DNA of 64,000 nt from Carya illinoinensis (GCF_018687715.1 NC_056765.1:8916501-8980500); one strand, 5' to 3'. Counted from the stretch's first letter, positions 45,600 through 58,337 are shown. Made by a program: numbers and translations. Notes: generated by a model from the sequence alone, not told the origin.

Positions 45600-47675
45600 T
45601 GTTTCACACACCGGGGTACTAAGCTAGATTACCTGCAATGTAAGGTAGATGTGGGCTCAAGGTTGTTGAAACTCCTCCGATGTGTAAGTTAGTTTTTTAT
45701 TCCTTAGAGAGATTTTCGATGTGTGTTTAAACGTAAGAACATAATTCTAACTTAATGCTTGGCTTTTATACTACCTAATGAGGTGATCCTATCTCATACC
45801 CTAAAGGAAGGGTACCACGTTGTCATCTTTAATGTGGCGTGGCCTCCTCATGCTATGTGCTTGTGGCAGGTTGGTGACTGAGGCCACCTTTCTTACGCTT
45901 TGTCAGGGATAGGAGTTTGCCCCTTGCATTCTATCATGGATAGGAGGCTTTACCGAGATCCTTGTTCGCGTGCTGTATCTATCCTTGAGAGTGGTGTGGC
46001 CTTTCCAATATGTGCGTGTGCAAGGTGGTGTTAGAAAGGTCAGCGTCGCATCATTCCACATCTAATTTCTTCCCTTGCAAGCCCTGGGCCTCTTTACCCT
46101 TTTGTTGACTTGTGGGCCGACTACACTTTGGTTGCTAGGGCTCCATGGATAAAAGGGTTCCTAGGATAAGTTAAGCCCAACTCGATAAGGGATGCAAACA
46201 TCCCTTCCAGTTACCCCATAAATTCCTAACGTACGTGTACAATGGGAATTATTCTTTTTCTTTTTCTTTTCTTTTTTTTAATGATGCATGGCAGTTTGTA
46301 ATGTCTGACGAATAGGTTGCCTGTTGTGCATGCATATTCCTTTCCCCATGCCTGGGGTTGGGTCTGATGACCTGATCCCACTCTCCCTTGTGTAGCGAAA
46401 ATTATGGGATCTATCGCCCTGTCTCCTGATCCCACTCTCCTATCTTGGAAGTCTAATCACCGCAGTCGCCTATTTAAACCCAAGTCCCATCCTGCTTTGC
46501 GTTCCTTCTTTCTCAGTTCTCTCATTCTTATTGCAACCTTCGAGTGCTCCCAGCCTTCTTGCTTTTGTTCTTCTCTGTTCCCTTCCTTTTCGACCACCTT
46601 TGAACTCCTTACTTCCCTTCATCCTTTAATGGCCCCCCATTTCTCATTTTGCTTCTCGGGGCTCACGTTCATCCTATCCAGAGGAATCTTCTATGATCCC
46701 TGGGGGGTTTGAATCCCTCTAAGATCTGTGAAGATTCTCAATTATTTTAAGGGTATCACTGGATCTTGATTGTTACCTCTGCTGAGTTAAGGTCATTAAA
46801 ATCTTCCTTTGGAGTGCCTGACTCTACCAACTTAGAGACTATGGCAACTCGTCAAGGGGCTGTCAAATCAGAGGGCTTTGTCATAAACGTGGCATAGTAC
46901 TCTTCGATGTTTTCCAATAGACTAAAGCTTTCTTTTTTCCACCCTATCCGATAAGTTCTGGACTTCCTCCGTCTGGCTCCTTGGCAAGTCCACCCTAACA
47001 TGTGGAGGATCTTGATATCTTGCTACATCATTTAGCGTATACTCTTGGGATCATGGGCAATATTACCCAGTCCTGACTGCCAAAGTGTTCCTATCCATGC
47101 ATAGGGTGCGACAGCTCAACGACACCTGTCCAATTTACGTTCTTGCCTGTGATATAGGGTTGCCTACTCGAAAACTCGCTTTTCTCGCAATAGAGAACAT
47201 CCACCATGGGTTTCCCATCAGTACTATTTTGGGAGTGGTATTGGAGGACAAGGAGATCTGCTTGGATTTGACTGGGTAGGAGCAAGCTCAATTGGAGGCA
47301 ATCTACACTTGGGTGGGGACACATCAAGAGGAAGTCCATTTCGACGCCCTACTAACTAGAATCAACATAGATCGAAATCTAGTGTCTCCAGATCGGTCCT
47401 GTTTCAGTTGGCAATGCCTCTCGAGGGGGTCATATGCTTCTCAAGGCTAGGAAAGGCCACCTAGTCCTTTACTAGAATGGAAGGGGAAGAAGCCTCTCAT
47501 TGAGGTCGTGGAGGCCTAGGAGTCGTTTGGATCTAGTAGTAGCAGTAGCATCTTCAAATACCCAAGAATGCCTCCCCTGGGCTGATCTACCTAGGCCCCA
47601 TCTAGGTTTAAGGTCGTGGAGCCAACTCGAGATTAGCAACTTTCCTCGAGTAGTGCAGGGGCTTCCTAGCCGAAC

Positions 47676-50600
47676 TGTGACGCCCCCAAATTCCGTTTGG
47701 GATCGGACGGACATTTGAAGCGTCGAGACATGCAACACAAGGTTACCTGCCCCCGTTCATGACATATAAGATGCAATAATCCTAACATGTATCTAACATT
47801 ATGCAATATTCGCAGCGGATAATTTTTTTCTTTAGCAATACTATGCACCAAACTGAAAATATCCCAATACTGAAAACATACTTCATACATAAAGATCCAT
47901 TGAATAACTAAGATCACAGCACTATTCCAAAATAGTTATGATCCAATAGTACTGGAGATGCAACTCCATCGTACAAGTAGTAATTTAACTACTATATTAA
48001 CATTAACGACGCACCGTCGTTCAGTAGACTGTGTCTAGTTGGTCAGCTCCTGATCCTCCTTCAGGTCCTGTAACAAGATCTACCATTCGGGGGGAATGGT
48101 AGTTGGGACTACCACAGTGAGATTTGATTACAAATCTCAGCAAGTTAACAAAAAACTTCCATACAGACTAATGATGCATGTATGACAGTAAAAGCATAAA
48201 TGCATAATCAAATTCATAAGTAATTAAAGCATAACTTAGCGTACAACATAGCATAATTGACATAGCTTAAATTGAATCATGAACTGAACTTGACTTGACA
48301 TGAACTTGATCTGAAACTTGACTTAGCATGAACTTGCTCTGAAACTTGAATTAACATGAAAAATACATACTCCACAGTTGTTGTGGCCCCATGTATTCTA
48401 CGTGTAAATACATACTCCACAGTTGTTGTGGCCTCATGTATTCTTCACAAACTTGACTTAACATTAAAAATACATACTCCACAGTTGTTGTGGCCCCATG
48501 TATTCTACACAAACTTGACTTAACATGAAAAATACATACTCCACAGTTGTTGTGGCCCCATGTATTTTACGCATCACATTTGTAGTTAAATACATACTCC
48601 ACAGTTGTTGTGGCCCCATGTATTCTACACAAACTTGACTTAACATTTAAAAATACATACTCCACAGTTGTTGTGACCCCATGTATTTTACACAAACTTG
48701 ACTTAACATGAAAAATACATACACCACAGTTGTTGTGGCCCCATGTATTTTACGCATCACAATTATAGTTAAATACATACTCCACAGTTGTTGTGGCCCC
48801 ATGTATTCTACACATCATAATGTACTCAAGATGAAATGTGACTGGAATACGAAAGGACTGAAACCCTGACGTAACATAACGTGACTTGAACATAACTTGA
48901 AATACATGACTATCTTGAGATAGAAACATTTCGTAACATGGCATAACATATAATAGACAACATATTTAACATGACATATTTGCAACAGTGAATATTACAT
49001 GACTTGACATACATGTAATAGATAGCATACTTAGCATGACGTACTTGTAATGTACAGTAATACATAACAGAATATATTATGTAACAGATAAAAATTGATG
49101 ACAGAATAAATTCTGTATAATAGACAATTACGTGATAACTTGAGATGGCATGACATATATGATAACACACATACATACACTGTAGTTCTTTTACTTAGCA
49201 CACATACACAGTAGACTGCTAGTAAGTTAAAAGCTAACTTACCTTGATCTCCGCGTTTCTTATAAAACCTCAAGCGCGATCACGAGCAACTGTAATTAGT
49301 GATTCTAAAAATTAGCACTAAATCACTAATAAATTGAAATATGGAAAATACTAACTTAAATAGTAAAATTTCCATTTTACTCTTTACATGTGGGAAAATG
49401 ACCGTTTAACCCATAACTTAAGGATTTTGCATAATAACTCCAAAAGTTTCCAAAATTTACATTCCTCATGTAAATTTTGTCCTAAACTTAAATATCAACT
49501 CAGAAAAATTAAAAACTAATCACAACTATTAAAACTCCATAGAGTCGAAATTCCCATGTGCTATTTCTATTGATTTTTGTTTTCAACTTGTTTTGATCAA
49601 CCTTTTGATCTATGACTTATAAATATGTGATCTTCAAACCAAACCATCACATGGTTTAAAAATATGTCCTAAAACATATATAAGCTTCTAATTCAAGATC
49701 ACATGGTTAAAAATTAATCCAAACATAAATTTAGCCAAGAACATCCACACTTTGGCTTATTTGAATATCTCTTTGCATAAAATTTCATATCTTTGAAACT
49801 AACATCAAATATCTTTAAAAATAATAATATAACATGTATATAAGATGCTTAGGATCCTCCAATAAAATTATCAAAGTCATTGGAATAGATTTAGACCACC
49901 AAAGAGTTAAACTTTCTCAAAACAGAAACTGTTTTTCCTCTTTCAGTTTCTAAGTTTCTAAATCTAAGAAAATCTTTCATCAAAACCTTTAATCATGCAA
50001 AAATCCTCAACCAATAGTCATATATACATGTTAACAATACTCCATAAAAATTTCGGACCAATATCTATCCATTAGCTTGGTCAAAAACTCCAAATTATAA
50101 TATATTCTCCAGTTTATCTCCCAGAATGACCTTTTTATAGTTTACATAATATTTGACTAACCAAATGATCTTCAAATGGGGCAAATAAGATATCCATGTA
50201 AACTAGACTCAAAAAGGAACAACTTATATGAAGGAGACTTTATGATAAAACACTTACAAAAGCTTCAAAATGGGCGTGCAAAAGAACTCCTAAAAGCTGT
50301 CCGAGAGAAAGTGTTTGATATTCTTTTAAAGGAATGTGTAAATGAAGATAAGTTTGTGGGTGATGGCTGGAGATGCTTATGGATGAGATATGGGAGATGA
50401 TAAGGCTGGAGTTGAGAGTTGAGTGTGGTTTTTTCCTACCCAAAATATCTATAAAAGATTATCTCAAAATATTCTATCCAATAATATCTATAAAAATTTA
50501 GCTCAATATATTTTCCAAATGTGGAGTAGACTTGGAAGAGTAAGGTGGCTAAAATCTTTCCATGTGTATTTTAAATCTCTATTCTTAAGATATTTTTCAT

Positions 50601-51083
50601 ATGTGTATTTTGCTTAGGTGTCATGATCTCACACCTTGATTTCCTTCACAATTCCATCTAATGGTTTCTCTTTGTGCTAAGTATCTAATACTATTCATTA
50701 TGTGTGGTTAAGATCTTGCCAAGTGTCCAAATAAAATATCGTTAACCTAATTTGGACATTTCACATTGTGATTTTGAAAACACTGCGCTTAGTACATTTA
50801 CCAAGGTTACTATTCACTCCAAAAATAAACGTAATAAGCTTAGTACTGAAAAATCCTAAATATTCAATTAAGCCTAGTGGTGTAGGCTATAATGTATTCT
50901 GACACTTCTAACTATCTCAAATAATTAAAATCGCATTTCTGGCACCATAGTGAGTGATAACACTAACTATGTTGACAGGCTAAAACCTATATGATTAGTC
51001 GATTCGTGTAAACTTACGGAGTTTTCACGAGGTTCTTAAAGTCAAAAGAAATTCCACAATTGAATTTCTAGCGGGCTGTTACA
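47676..51083 (+). mobile_element. Solo LTR 2, same family as solo LTR 1
   Basis: 3408 bp with the same TGTGACGCCCCCAAATTCC start and GCGGGCTGTTACA end, flanked by an exact 5-bp duplication CGAAC (47671-47675 and 51084-51088). Compared with LTR 1 it has more hairpin repeat units (8 against 5), lacks about 300 bp corresponding to roughly 43335-43665, and carries extra sequence near 50500-50880. Same orientation as LTR 1. No internal retrotransposon sequence is attached. Confidence 0.87.
48355..48815. repeat. Hairpin-forming tandem repeat in solo LTR 2 (8 units)
   Basis: Eight units of the same CCACAGTTGTTGTGG-containing repeat as at 42305-42565. Spacers alternate between AACTTGACTTAACAT and CGCATCAC..TAGTTA types, suggesting higher-order duplication of two-unit blocks. 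Confidence 0.88.
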
Positions 51084-51738
51084 CGAACAACTTCTAACTT
51101 CATCACAGCCAGTGTTCCAATCTTATACCCTGTCAGACAATGTGAGCCGGTGGGGATCTTGAGCCAAGGAGAGGAAGAATTCGAGATGACTTTCTTCTTG
51201 GCTTTCCTTGGACCTTGCTCTAAGGGAATCCTACATCTTTGTTTTGCTTTTTGAGGACACCTTGGAGGATTCCCTCCCTCAGTGCCAATGATCTCAAAGT
51301 GATGGCTGACATTGGTGTAGTGATGTGCTCGAGCACTGGTAAGGATGTTTGTTCTTTACCCTCGGATCGATCCACGGAGTCATCTCTAAGGAGTCCTCAG
51401 GTTGTCGATCTTGGTGAGGAAAGGTTCTCCATCCCTGACTCTCCCTTTTGTGTATCCCTTACGCCCAAGGTCATTTTGTTGGGGGCCTTAGGGATGACCC
51501 CCTTAGTCAATATGAAGGCGTCGGGGGAGCAGCAGGTTGGTAACATTTTCTCAGCCATCCAACCCTATCAAGGGGCTTCCTGAGTTGGACAAGAGCAAAT
51601 CATCATTGGGAGATACTGATAGGTAGTGGGCAGGCACTAATGGTCACTTTGGCCATGACAGAACATGGGGCTTCATATGGAGGGGATGCCGAGGTGACAC
51701 CATAATCGAGACTAGTGACCGATGCAGACGCCTTAGAG

Positions 51739-51996
51739 GAGACTGTAGCTGGTCATGAGTCCAAGGGGGCACCAGAGCAAGAGATCACGGCTAGCCACAA
51801 AGTTGAGGGACACCCAAGTCGGAGACCACCATTGGTTACAATGCTAAGGGAACACCCACGCCGGAGATCACAACTAGCCATAGGGCCAAGGGAATGTTCA
51901 AACAAGAGATTGTGGCTAGCCATGAGGTTGAGGGTATGCCAAAGCTGGAGACCATCATTGGCCACGAAGCCAAGGGGACGAGCGAATCGGGGTTAG
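51739..51996 (+). repeat. 42-bp (14-codon) tandem repeat
   Basis: Six units with period exactly 42 between aligned positions (for example CAT 51754, CAC 51796, ACA 51838). Consensus is about GCTAGCCAYGAGGTTGAGGG followed by a CACC..GAGACCAC part. The length is a multiple of three, so it probably encoded 14-residue repeats rich in Glu, Ala, His, Gly and Pro before the frame decayed. Confidence 0.85.
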
Positions 51997-52020
51997 TATA
52001 AATGCAAGCCATGTAACACG

Positions 52021-53053
52021 CTCATCCTTAGTGGGTTGAAGAGTTACTTTTTGTCACTTAAAATCATATCTCAACCATACATTCATAGACTCCACATTTT
52101 CAATGATGCATAGGACTCACTGTTTCAAATCAACTACTCCAATATAATTAATCTAAACACTACAAAATCTCAAATAAACATCAACTTTCCAAAATGCCAA
52201 GTTGACAGAACAAAACAAAACTACTGGATAAAACTCTCCAATAACCAAAGTACCCTCTTCGTAGTTAATCCACTATGCTCACATAGCCTTATACATGCTT
52301 TCGATTCTTGATCCTCAGTTGAAACATTCAAAACATCTGAAAATATTGTGAAGATAAGGGGTGAGTTATCAATAACTCAGTAAGTTAAAAACACATACTA
52401 ATATGTAATTATGAGCCTTTTCAGAGAGTTTAGAATGCAGAAATAAAACATATCAGTTTTGATATGTAGATCTCAAAAACAAGTTATTAGGATATCAGAG
52501 CGACATTTCAAACTATTCATATTAAAAAGGGCTTTGCTACGTACAGTCGGCAAATGCAGTCGGCGTGCAGTCGGCTGTACGGAATGAATAAAAAAAAATT
52601 ATAAATTTTTTTTTATATTCAGGGGGACCTACATGAATAAAAAAAAGTTATAAAAATAATTTTTTTTTTTCATGTAGGTCCCGTATTAATTCACTTTTTT
52701 ACAGCCGACTGCACGCCGACTGCATCTGCCGACTGCAAAAAGTATTTCTCTATTAAAAAACCCTTTGGTATAACATGGCCGAACATCATTATCTTATCAT
52801 ATCATATATTATCATATCATATCATATCATTATATAATATCATAGACTATGCTTAACCCCCATTGTAAGGTTGTGCTAAAGTAGGCAGTATCATATCATA
52901 TCATAGACTATGTTTAACCCCCGATGGCTAAAGTATGCAGTATCAGAATGTGAATCTTTCATTTATTCATTCTTGGAGCTCCGACTGAGCACACAGGAAA
53001 GACCACTCAGATTAACCACTTTTTTTCCAAAGTAAGTGCACTCAGAACGGAGA
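52021..53053. other. Possible LTR-derived spacer carrying a MITE
   Basis: Phrases such as GGGTGAGTTATCAATAACTC AGTAAGTTAAAAAC echo the GTGAGATTTGATTATAAATC TCAGTAAGTTAACAAAAAAC stretch of the solo LTRs, so this may be a diverged gypsy LTR fragment. A CATAT/ATATC-type repeat lies at about 52789-52850. No gene recognised. Confidence 0.35.
52529..52750. mobile_element. Mutator-like MITE with repeated CAGTCGGC ends
   Basis: 222 bp flanked by an exact 9-bp duplication TATTAAAAA (52520-52528 and 52751-52759). 22 bp inside each end begins an almost perfect inverted repeat of about 36 bp (52544-52579 and 52700-52735, one mismatch), each arm containing CAGTCGGC three times. The centre has A/T runs and a second inverted pair around GGGACCTACATGA / TCATGTAGGTCCC. 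A 9-bp duplication fits the Mutator superfamily. Non-coding. Confidence 0.82.
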
Positions 53054-53593
53054 TGTTGGTACCAACAATATAATAGAATCATAATTAGATACAGAATTAG
53101 AACAAAATCAGAAATTCATGCCAAATGTTGACTTAGACTCTTAAAAAGAAAGAGACTCAGACTTCTAAAAGGAAAAATCTTCACAAGACAAGTTGAACCC
53201 AATCACTTTAAGGAAATAGACCTCTATATAATGCAGAGAGTCTCCACAAATTCTCTACACAAGTTCTCTCCATAGAATCTCCTTACACCCAAATTCACCA
53301 CAACTTCTCTACACTTAGACTAAATTTTTCCATTGAATTATGAGATATGTGAGCTTATGAGAGATTACAAAATCACCCATTATAGTATATTTCACCCCTA
53401 AACAACTTGTGGATGTAGGCATTATGCCGAACCACGTAAATTCATGTCTCTCTTATTTACTTTTATTTGCTTATTTATTATTTATTTTATGGATGAATGA
53501 AAAAAATAGTATATTGTAGCCTAAATCATCATTATGGGCTGAGGATGATTCTTTTCTCCCTTCCGGTCTATTGTGCAAATTAAGACATTAACA
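53054..53593 (+). mobile_element. Probable copia solo LTR
   Basis: Starts TGTTGGTACCAACA and ends CATTAACA (about 540 bp). Contains a TATA-like CTCTATATAATG (53222-53233) and, downstream, GTAGGCATTATGCCGAACCACG, a phrase common near the U5 side of plant copia LTRs. No matching target duplication and no internal region next to it, so ends and class are provisional. Confidence 0.5.
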
Positions 53594-54555
53594 CACTACA
53601 TGCCTTCAAATTTGTGCAAGGAATGTAGATCCTTCTCCGTTACCATCCTAGCAATCATTGCCCTTTGCAATTCTGGATCATTCTTATTGTTGTCAACTCA
53701 TCATCCAAATTTACATTGATCGAAACATGAGGCGATGCAGATCATGCGATTTCGATCGGCACTTCTTGTAATGTGTGGATCCTACAAAATATCAAAGTAT
53801 TGTGAGCTATCATCAACAAACTGATCAGTTGGGTCATCATCCAACATTTTATTTAGATGAATAAAATATATATTTCTTGTATAGAAATTTATTTCTACGT
53901 ACTAAAATTTGGAGAGAAAGTAGTACTAAAATATGGCTTGATTTGAAATTCATGATTATTATTATTATAAGCGGATAGCTATTATAACTCATGCAAAATA
54001 TTTACATAAGTTAGCCAACCTACGATCATTAGGTGTAACCAAAAGGCTAGAAGAATTTTGTGGATTAATGGTCATCCTCTATATCATTTGCTAGCTGGGG
54101 ACTTAGATTAGTCATCGACACATGAGCCATCCTCATGTAGGGACTTGGATCACTTGCAATGAACGTCAATTTATGAGTATGTACTAATTACCTAGCTAGC
54201 TTTTTGCTACTCGTGAATGATTTTTCTTTCCTAGACACTAGTATAGATCAATACTATATTAATTGTCACTTTCTTTGCTAGGCTCGCGTGCCTTGCTTTT
54301 GCATGCAATGATTTCAAAAATTGACAAGATTGAGAGAGATCAAAAAAATTTCATGTAGCTAGCGACATCACCTGTCCTCCTAATTAACAACTTTGTTATT
54401 AGGTAGATGCTTGGAACTTGTTGGGTATCATACCCATTTTTACACCAGCGAATGAGGAGCTGCCATGTATAGATGTCAGGAAAATAGAGAATAAACCCAC
54501 ATGCAGCTAATTACTTTTTTTTGTATTTCCTTTTATGTGTGCTCGAGATCTCTTC

Positions 54556-54558
<3 letters not shown>
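53594..54558. other. Intergenic region, no gene recognised
   Basis: Mixed-composition spacer. No exon, RNA gene or element end identified on either strand. Confidence 0.5.

Positions 54559-54559
<1 letters not shown>

Positions 54560-54622
<63 letters not shown>
54560..54622. repeat. (CT)n-(GT)n compound microsatellite
   Basis: About 25 CT units followed by about 6 GT units. Confidence 0.95.
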
Positions 54623-54623
<1 letters not shown>

Positions 54624-55135
54624 AAAATAAAAAGTCCATTCGAAACACTGTCTTCTCCTCCCCTCCCCCCCACTCCTGTCAGCCTCCACCGTCTATTGGG
54701 GGCCATATAGTGTCTCTTGCTCTTCAGCTTTAATGACGTGAAAGACCATACTGGATGGGAGGGGTGTGTGTGTGTATCTACAGTCCCTGAGTAAATCGTA
54801 TGTAAAATTCTTCAATCTTTACATGTTTCACCAACTCCTCTCAAAGAAAACAATGAGATGATTTTCATCAAAATTTGTATTACAACACCACAAATAAAAA
54901 CCACATTCATTTCGATTTCTAAGCAAAACCTAGATGATAGAAATTGATAATCTCTTCTAGGTGTTTGGTATTTAGCATTTGTGAATCACTGTCTAGTGTG
55001 GGTCTTTTGATTCTGAGGATTGAAGGGTTTGATTGGTTTGTGGTCTCGTTTCTCTGCTATGTGTGTTTCTTTTTTGTCGCTTCGTGTTGTTTGTTTTCTT
55101 GTTTGATGTTTGAAAGAGTTGAGATTGGAGAAAAC

Positions 55136-55577
55136 ATGAAAAATGATGAAGAGCTCGAAATGTTGTTAGACGAGATCCCTTATGTAGCAACATCACGCAA
55201 TATCCATCGTAATCATCATCTGCATCAACAACGTAACGATATTGATTGTGTCAGCCTTGGTCATGGGCCTTTGGTAAGTTAGAAAACTCAGGGCATGTAT
55301 GGTATATGTTATGACAACCCTTCATAGAATTAAGCATACATGTGCACCATCTCCTGTTAGTGGGCTCTCTTTGCATTCATATGGCTCTTCCTCAACCTTA
55401 TGCTCTGGTGGGAATTCTTTCTCTGACAATAGATCACCTACGCTACCTCCATTAGAAGAGCCTAAACCCCACATGCCTTCCCACTTCTTAGATGGATTAT
55501 GCTTGGATTACAAAATCCACGATTCATTTGTCAAGACGAAGACCAAATTAACACGGATGAATATGGGGACTATATGA
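55136..55577 (+). pseudogene. Possible N-terminal fragment of a Pumilio-homologue gene
   Basis: From ATG at 55136 one frame reads MKNDEELEMLLDEIPYVATS and ends at TAG 55280-55282. Another frame then reads CAPSPVSGLSLHSYGSSSTL CSGGNSFSDNRSPTLPPLEE PKPHMPSH and ends at 55577. The LLDEIP..TS start and the SPVSG(F/L)SL(H/Q)S(D/Y)GSSS block remind me of the low-complexity N-terminal region of plant Pumilio (PUF) RNA-binding proteins of the APUM7/8 kind. No PUF repeats follow. The frame change and early stop mean no intact product. The family call is from memory of weakly conserved sequence and may be wrong. Confidence 0.35.
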
Positions 55578-55716
55578 ATGTTAGGAGAGGATTCTCTAAT
55601 TATATGGGCCTTTGATCCCCTATTCCATTAAGTTCTACTAGTTTTGATGGTTAGAGGTGCTTGACATTGTCTTTATTTTGGAGAGAGGAGGGGGCTTACA
55701 AGCAGTGAGGATGAAG

Positions 55717-55717
<1 letters not shown>

Positions 55718-55763
<46 letters not shown>
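55718..55763. repeat. (GA)n microsatellite
   Basis: About 22 GA units. Confidence 0.95.
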
Positions 55764-55766
<3 letters not shown>

Positions 55767-58303
55767 AAAAGTTTAATATAGTGAATGTGAGTGTAAAAGT
55801 TTACTTTGTTTAGTCTCTTACGTGGTAGATCCTTAGTGGTTGGTGTAAAAATGGTGAACTCAACCAACCAACTAGGAGCTTTTCCCTTGTTATTAATACC
55901 AAAATCATAACATTTCTCAACCATGGTTTCCATTCCCTTAATTTGAAGAAAAAAAGAACTTAAAAGAAAAAGCGTACCCCATTTCTGGATTTTTCTGATA
56001 GATAAAGTAAAGGAGAAGAAAATTTGTGCATTCTAGATGCAAGTGGGGGAAATGCTGGGCTACCTCTAGCCTCCATTGATCATCTTAAGAATTCTACAGA
56101 CTGGTTATTCTTGGGCTTTATTAGCTGAAGAAATTCAACAAACCCCACTCCCGTTCCCAAAAAAATCAAACAAAAAAGAAAGCACAAGTACACAACAAAT
56201 TATCCACACTTATATTGTATCAAAAAGAAATTGACAAGATCAAATGGCCTGGGAAAAGTCCTAGCTAAAACTCATACTGCTCTATATATGATGGCAGTAG
56301 AGGTAATGTTAGCTATAAAAATTTTGGGCGTGCAATTTCTTAAAGGAAAAAAAAAAAAAAAAAACAAAAATAAGACCATATAAAAGTTTCTTAAGGTAGG
56401 TCTCAATTTTTTTGTTTAGATTATATCTAACATTACTCTTTAATAATTAAAGAAGATAACTTTTAGCTAGTTTGCAAGCTAGACAGCTTGAACATTTATC
56501 TTAATGCATAACTCAATCCTCATCACGTGGTGTTTTGTTCAATTTAACTTAAAGTCTTTATGTAATATGTTAGGAATTCTATCTCAGATTACAATAAAAG
56601 CAATATTACCTCTAGCAGTAAATTTTGGATCTGATGCAGTTGTTCCACTGATGTAATTCCTTAAGTGATGTCATTCTTAGCAATGGGATGTGCTACATGG
56701 TAAAATCAAAGCAATATCTACATACTCCACAGCCTAATGGCTCCATCAAAAGAGACATTGAGAGATATTGCAACATTTCTTTTTGATAGCCACTTTGTAC
56801 CAAATAAAGGAGGGACTGTTTATTTAGTCCCTCAATTCCATTTCACACAGTTGGGCAAGACCCAACCATTAAAGTGAGTTTAAACACAAGGCCTAACATT
56901 TGGCTCTTAAGCCAAGCATTACTTGCCTTGCAGCTAAGGGAGCATGTCCTCTTGACACATTTTAGTATATTATATTTCCATTTGAAAAATCATAGTACTA
57001 AGTCAATAGGTGACCATCTAATTTCTAGACCTCAAGAAATTCTTACTACATCATTGTATTCAATTAATCTTAATCAATATAGGTATAAACTTCACCTATA
57101 TAGCATTAAAAGTGCAAAAACAAAATCACTTTGTGCAATAAATGTAGTCTGTTACATTTTAGCAACTAACTAGAGATATATACGTACTTCTCCCTTAATC
57201 AATCTTTTTTCTTATTCTTCAATCCACTATAAGAGAGAGGAAAATTTGCGAGAAATTACCCTAGCCTAAAACCTATTTTGCATAAGTGCAACTGTGAGCA
57301 AGAGTTTTTTAGGCTTAATTAAGTAGTACTGCATTATTCAAACTTTGCTACATTTATCATGCATGTTTCCAAGGTATTTGATATTGCATTACTCTCGATG
57401 GGAGCTCACAATTTCATATATATGCAAGGACCTACTTGCCCTTGTGAAGAAATAAATAAATAAACTTGAGCATGATTACTAGTTTTAATACCCAAAAAAA
57501 TGTTCACCAATAAACTTTTAAATCAATGTGCCAGTCAAGAATGCCCTCAATACTATTGCACATTCAGATGTTAATGTCCTTACTAGCCAAATATACTGGT
57601 GATTTTTAAAGAGTATGTACTTATCTGTGAGTTAATATATGTTTTTCAAATATTGGAGCACTTAATCTTTGCATTACAATAAAACACACAACTTTTATTA
57701 TTATTCACAAAATTCTTAAAGGCAAAGTAGTGGTTTAGTTAATCCCTTCAACTTTTATTATTAGGTAATCCCTTCAACTTCTATGAAAACCATAGTGCAT
57801 GTGTCATACGTGCACTTACATTCCACTCAAGGGTTTTTAGAGGTTTTTATAATAACGATAGTCTAAGACTTTTAGCTTTTTCTTAAAGTTGCTATCCTAT
57901 GCACATATAATTGCATACACGTTTAAAAAATTTGTCTCGTCAATTTGAACTAAAATATGTTGCAAGATCAAAAATTTGCTAAGCTTTCTAGTCATTTCTT
58001 ATGCCATATTGACTAATTATTAATTTCTAACTTAATTTTCTTTATAAAAAAAACCATTTATTCTTAGATCAAATAAATCAATTTGGGTCAATCATAAGCA
58101 TGGACATACAAACTCAAGCTACTTAATCTTCTATATTATCACATTTTAAAAAATCTAAAGAAAAATTCTTAAATTAGTCTAACAATTTTAAATGATAATA
58201 TAAGCTTATACAATTATATGTAATCACAATACATTTACAAAATCATCACATTTGGCCCAACTATATATTATTCACAAAAAATAATAATACAAGCTAGGCA
58301 ATC

Positions 58304-58337
<34 letters not shown>

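Larger units (their letters stand above)
45600..52020 (+). mobile_element. Unclassified repeat element, split by solo LTR 2
   Basis: 45600-47675 and 51089-52020 read as one unit interrupted by the LTR. Fragments on the plus strand look like decayed coding sequence: VLTAKVFLSMHRVRQLND then CPIYVLACDIGLPTRK near 47060-47280, and a Glu/Ala/His/Gly-rich repeat at 51739-51996. A leader-like CT-rich stretch is at 46480-46640. No reverse transcriptase, integrase or transposase motif is seen. It may be a non-autonomous LTR element with a Gag-like ORF (LARD or TR-GAG type), but I could not find its LTRs. Confidence 0.4.

Noticed and set aside
42305..48815. Palindromic repeats with spacers that resemble a CRISPR array
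   Set aside because: Plant nuclear DNA, spacers are themselves repeated, no cas genes, and the arrays lie inside retrotransposon LTRs.
41620..51083. One complete LTR retrotransposon with two LTRs and a 2.7-kb internal region
   Set aside because: Each LTR copy has its own exact and different target duplication, no primer binding site follows the first, and the middle sequence continues on the far side of the second.
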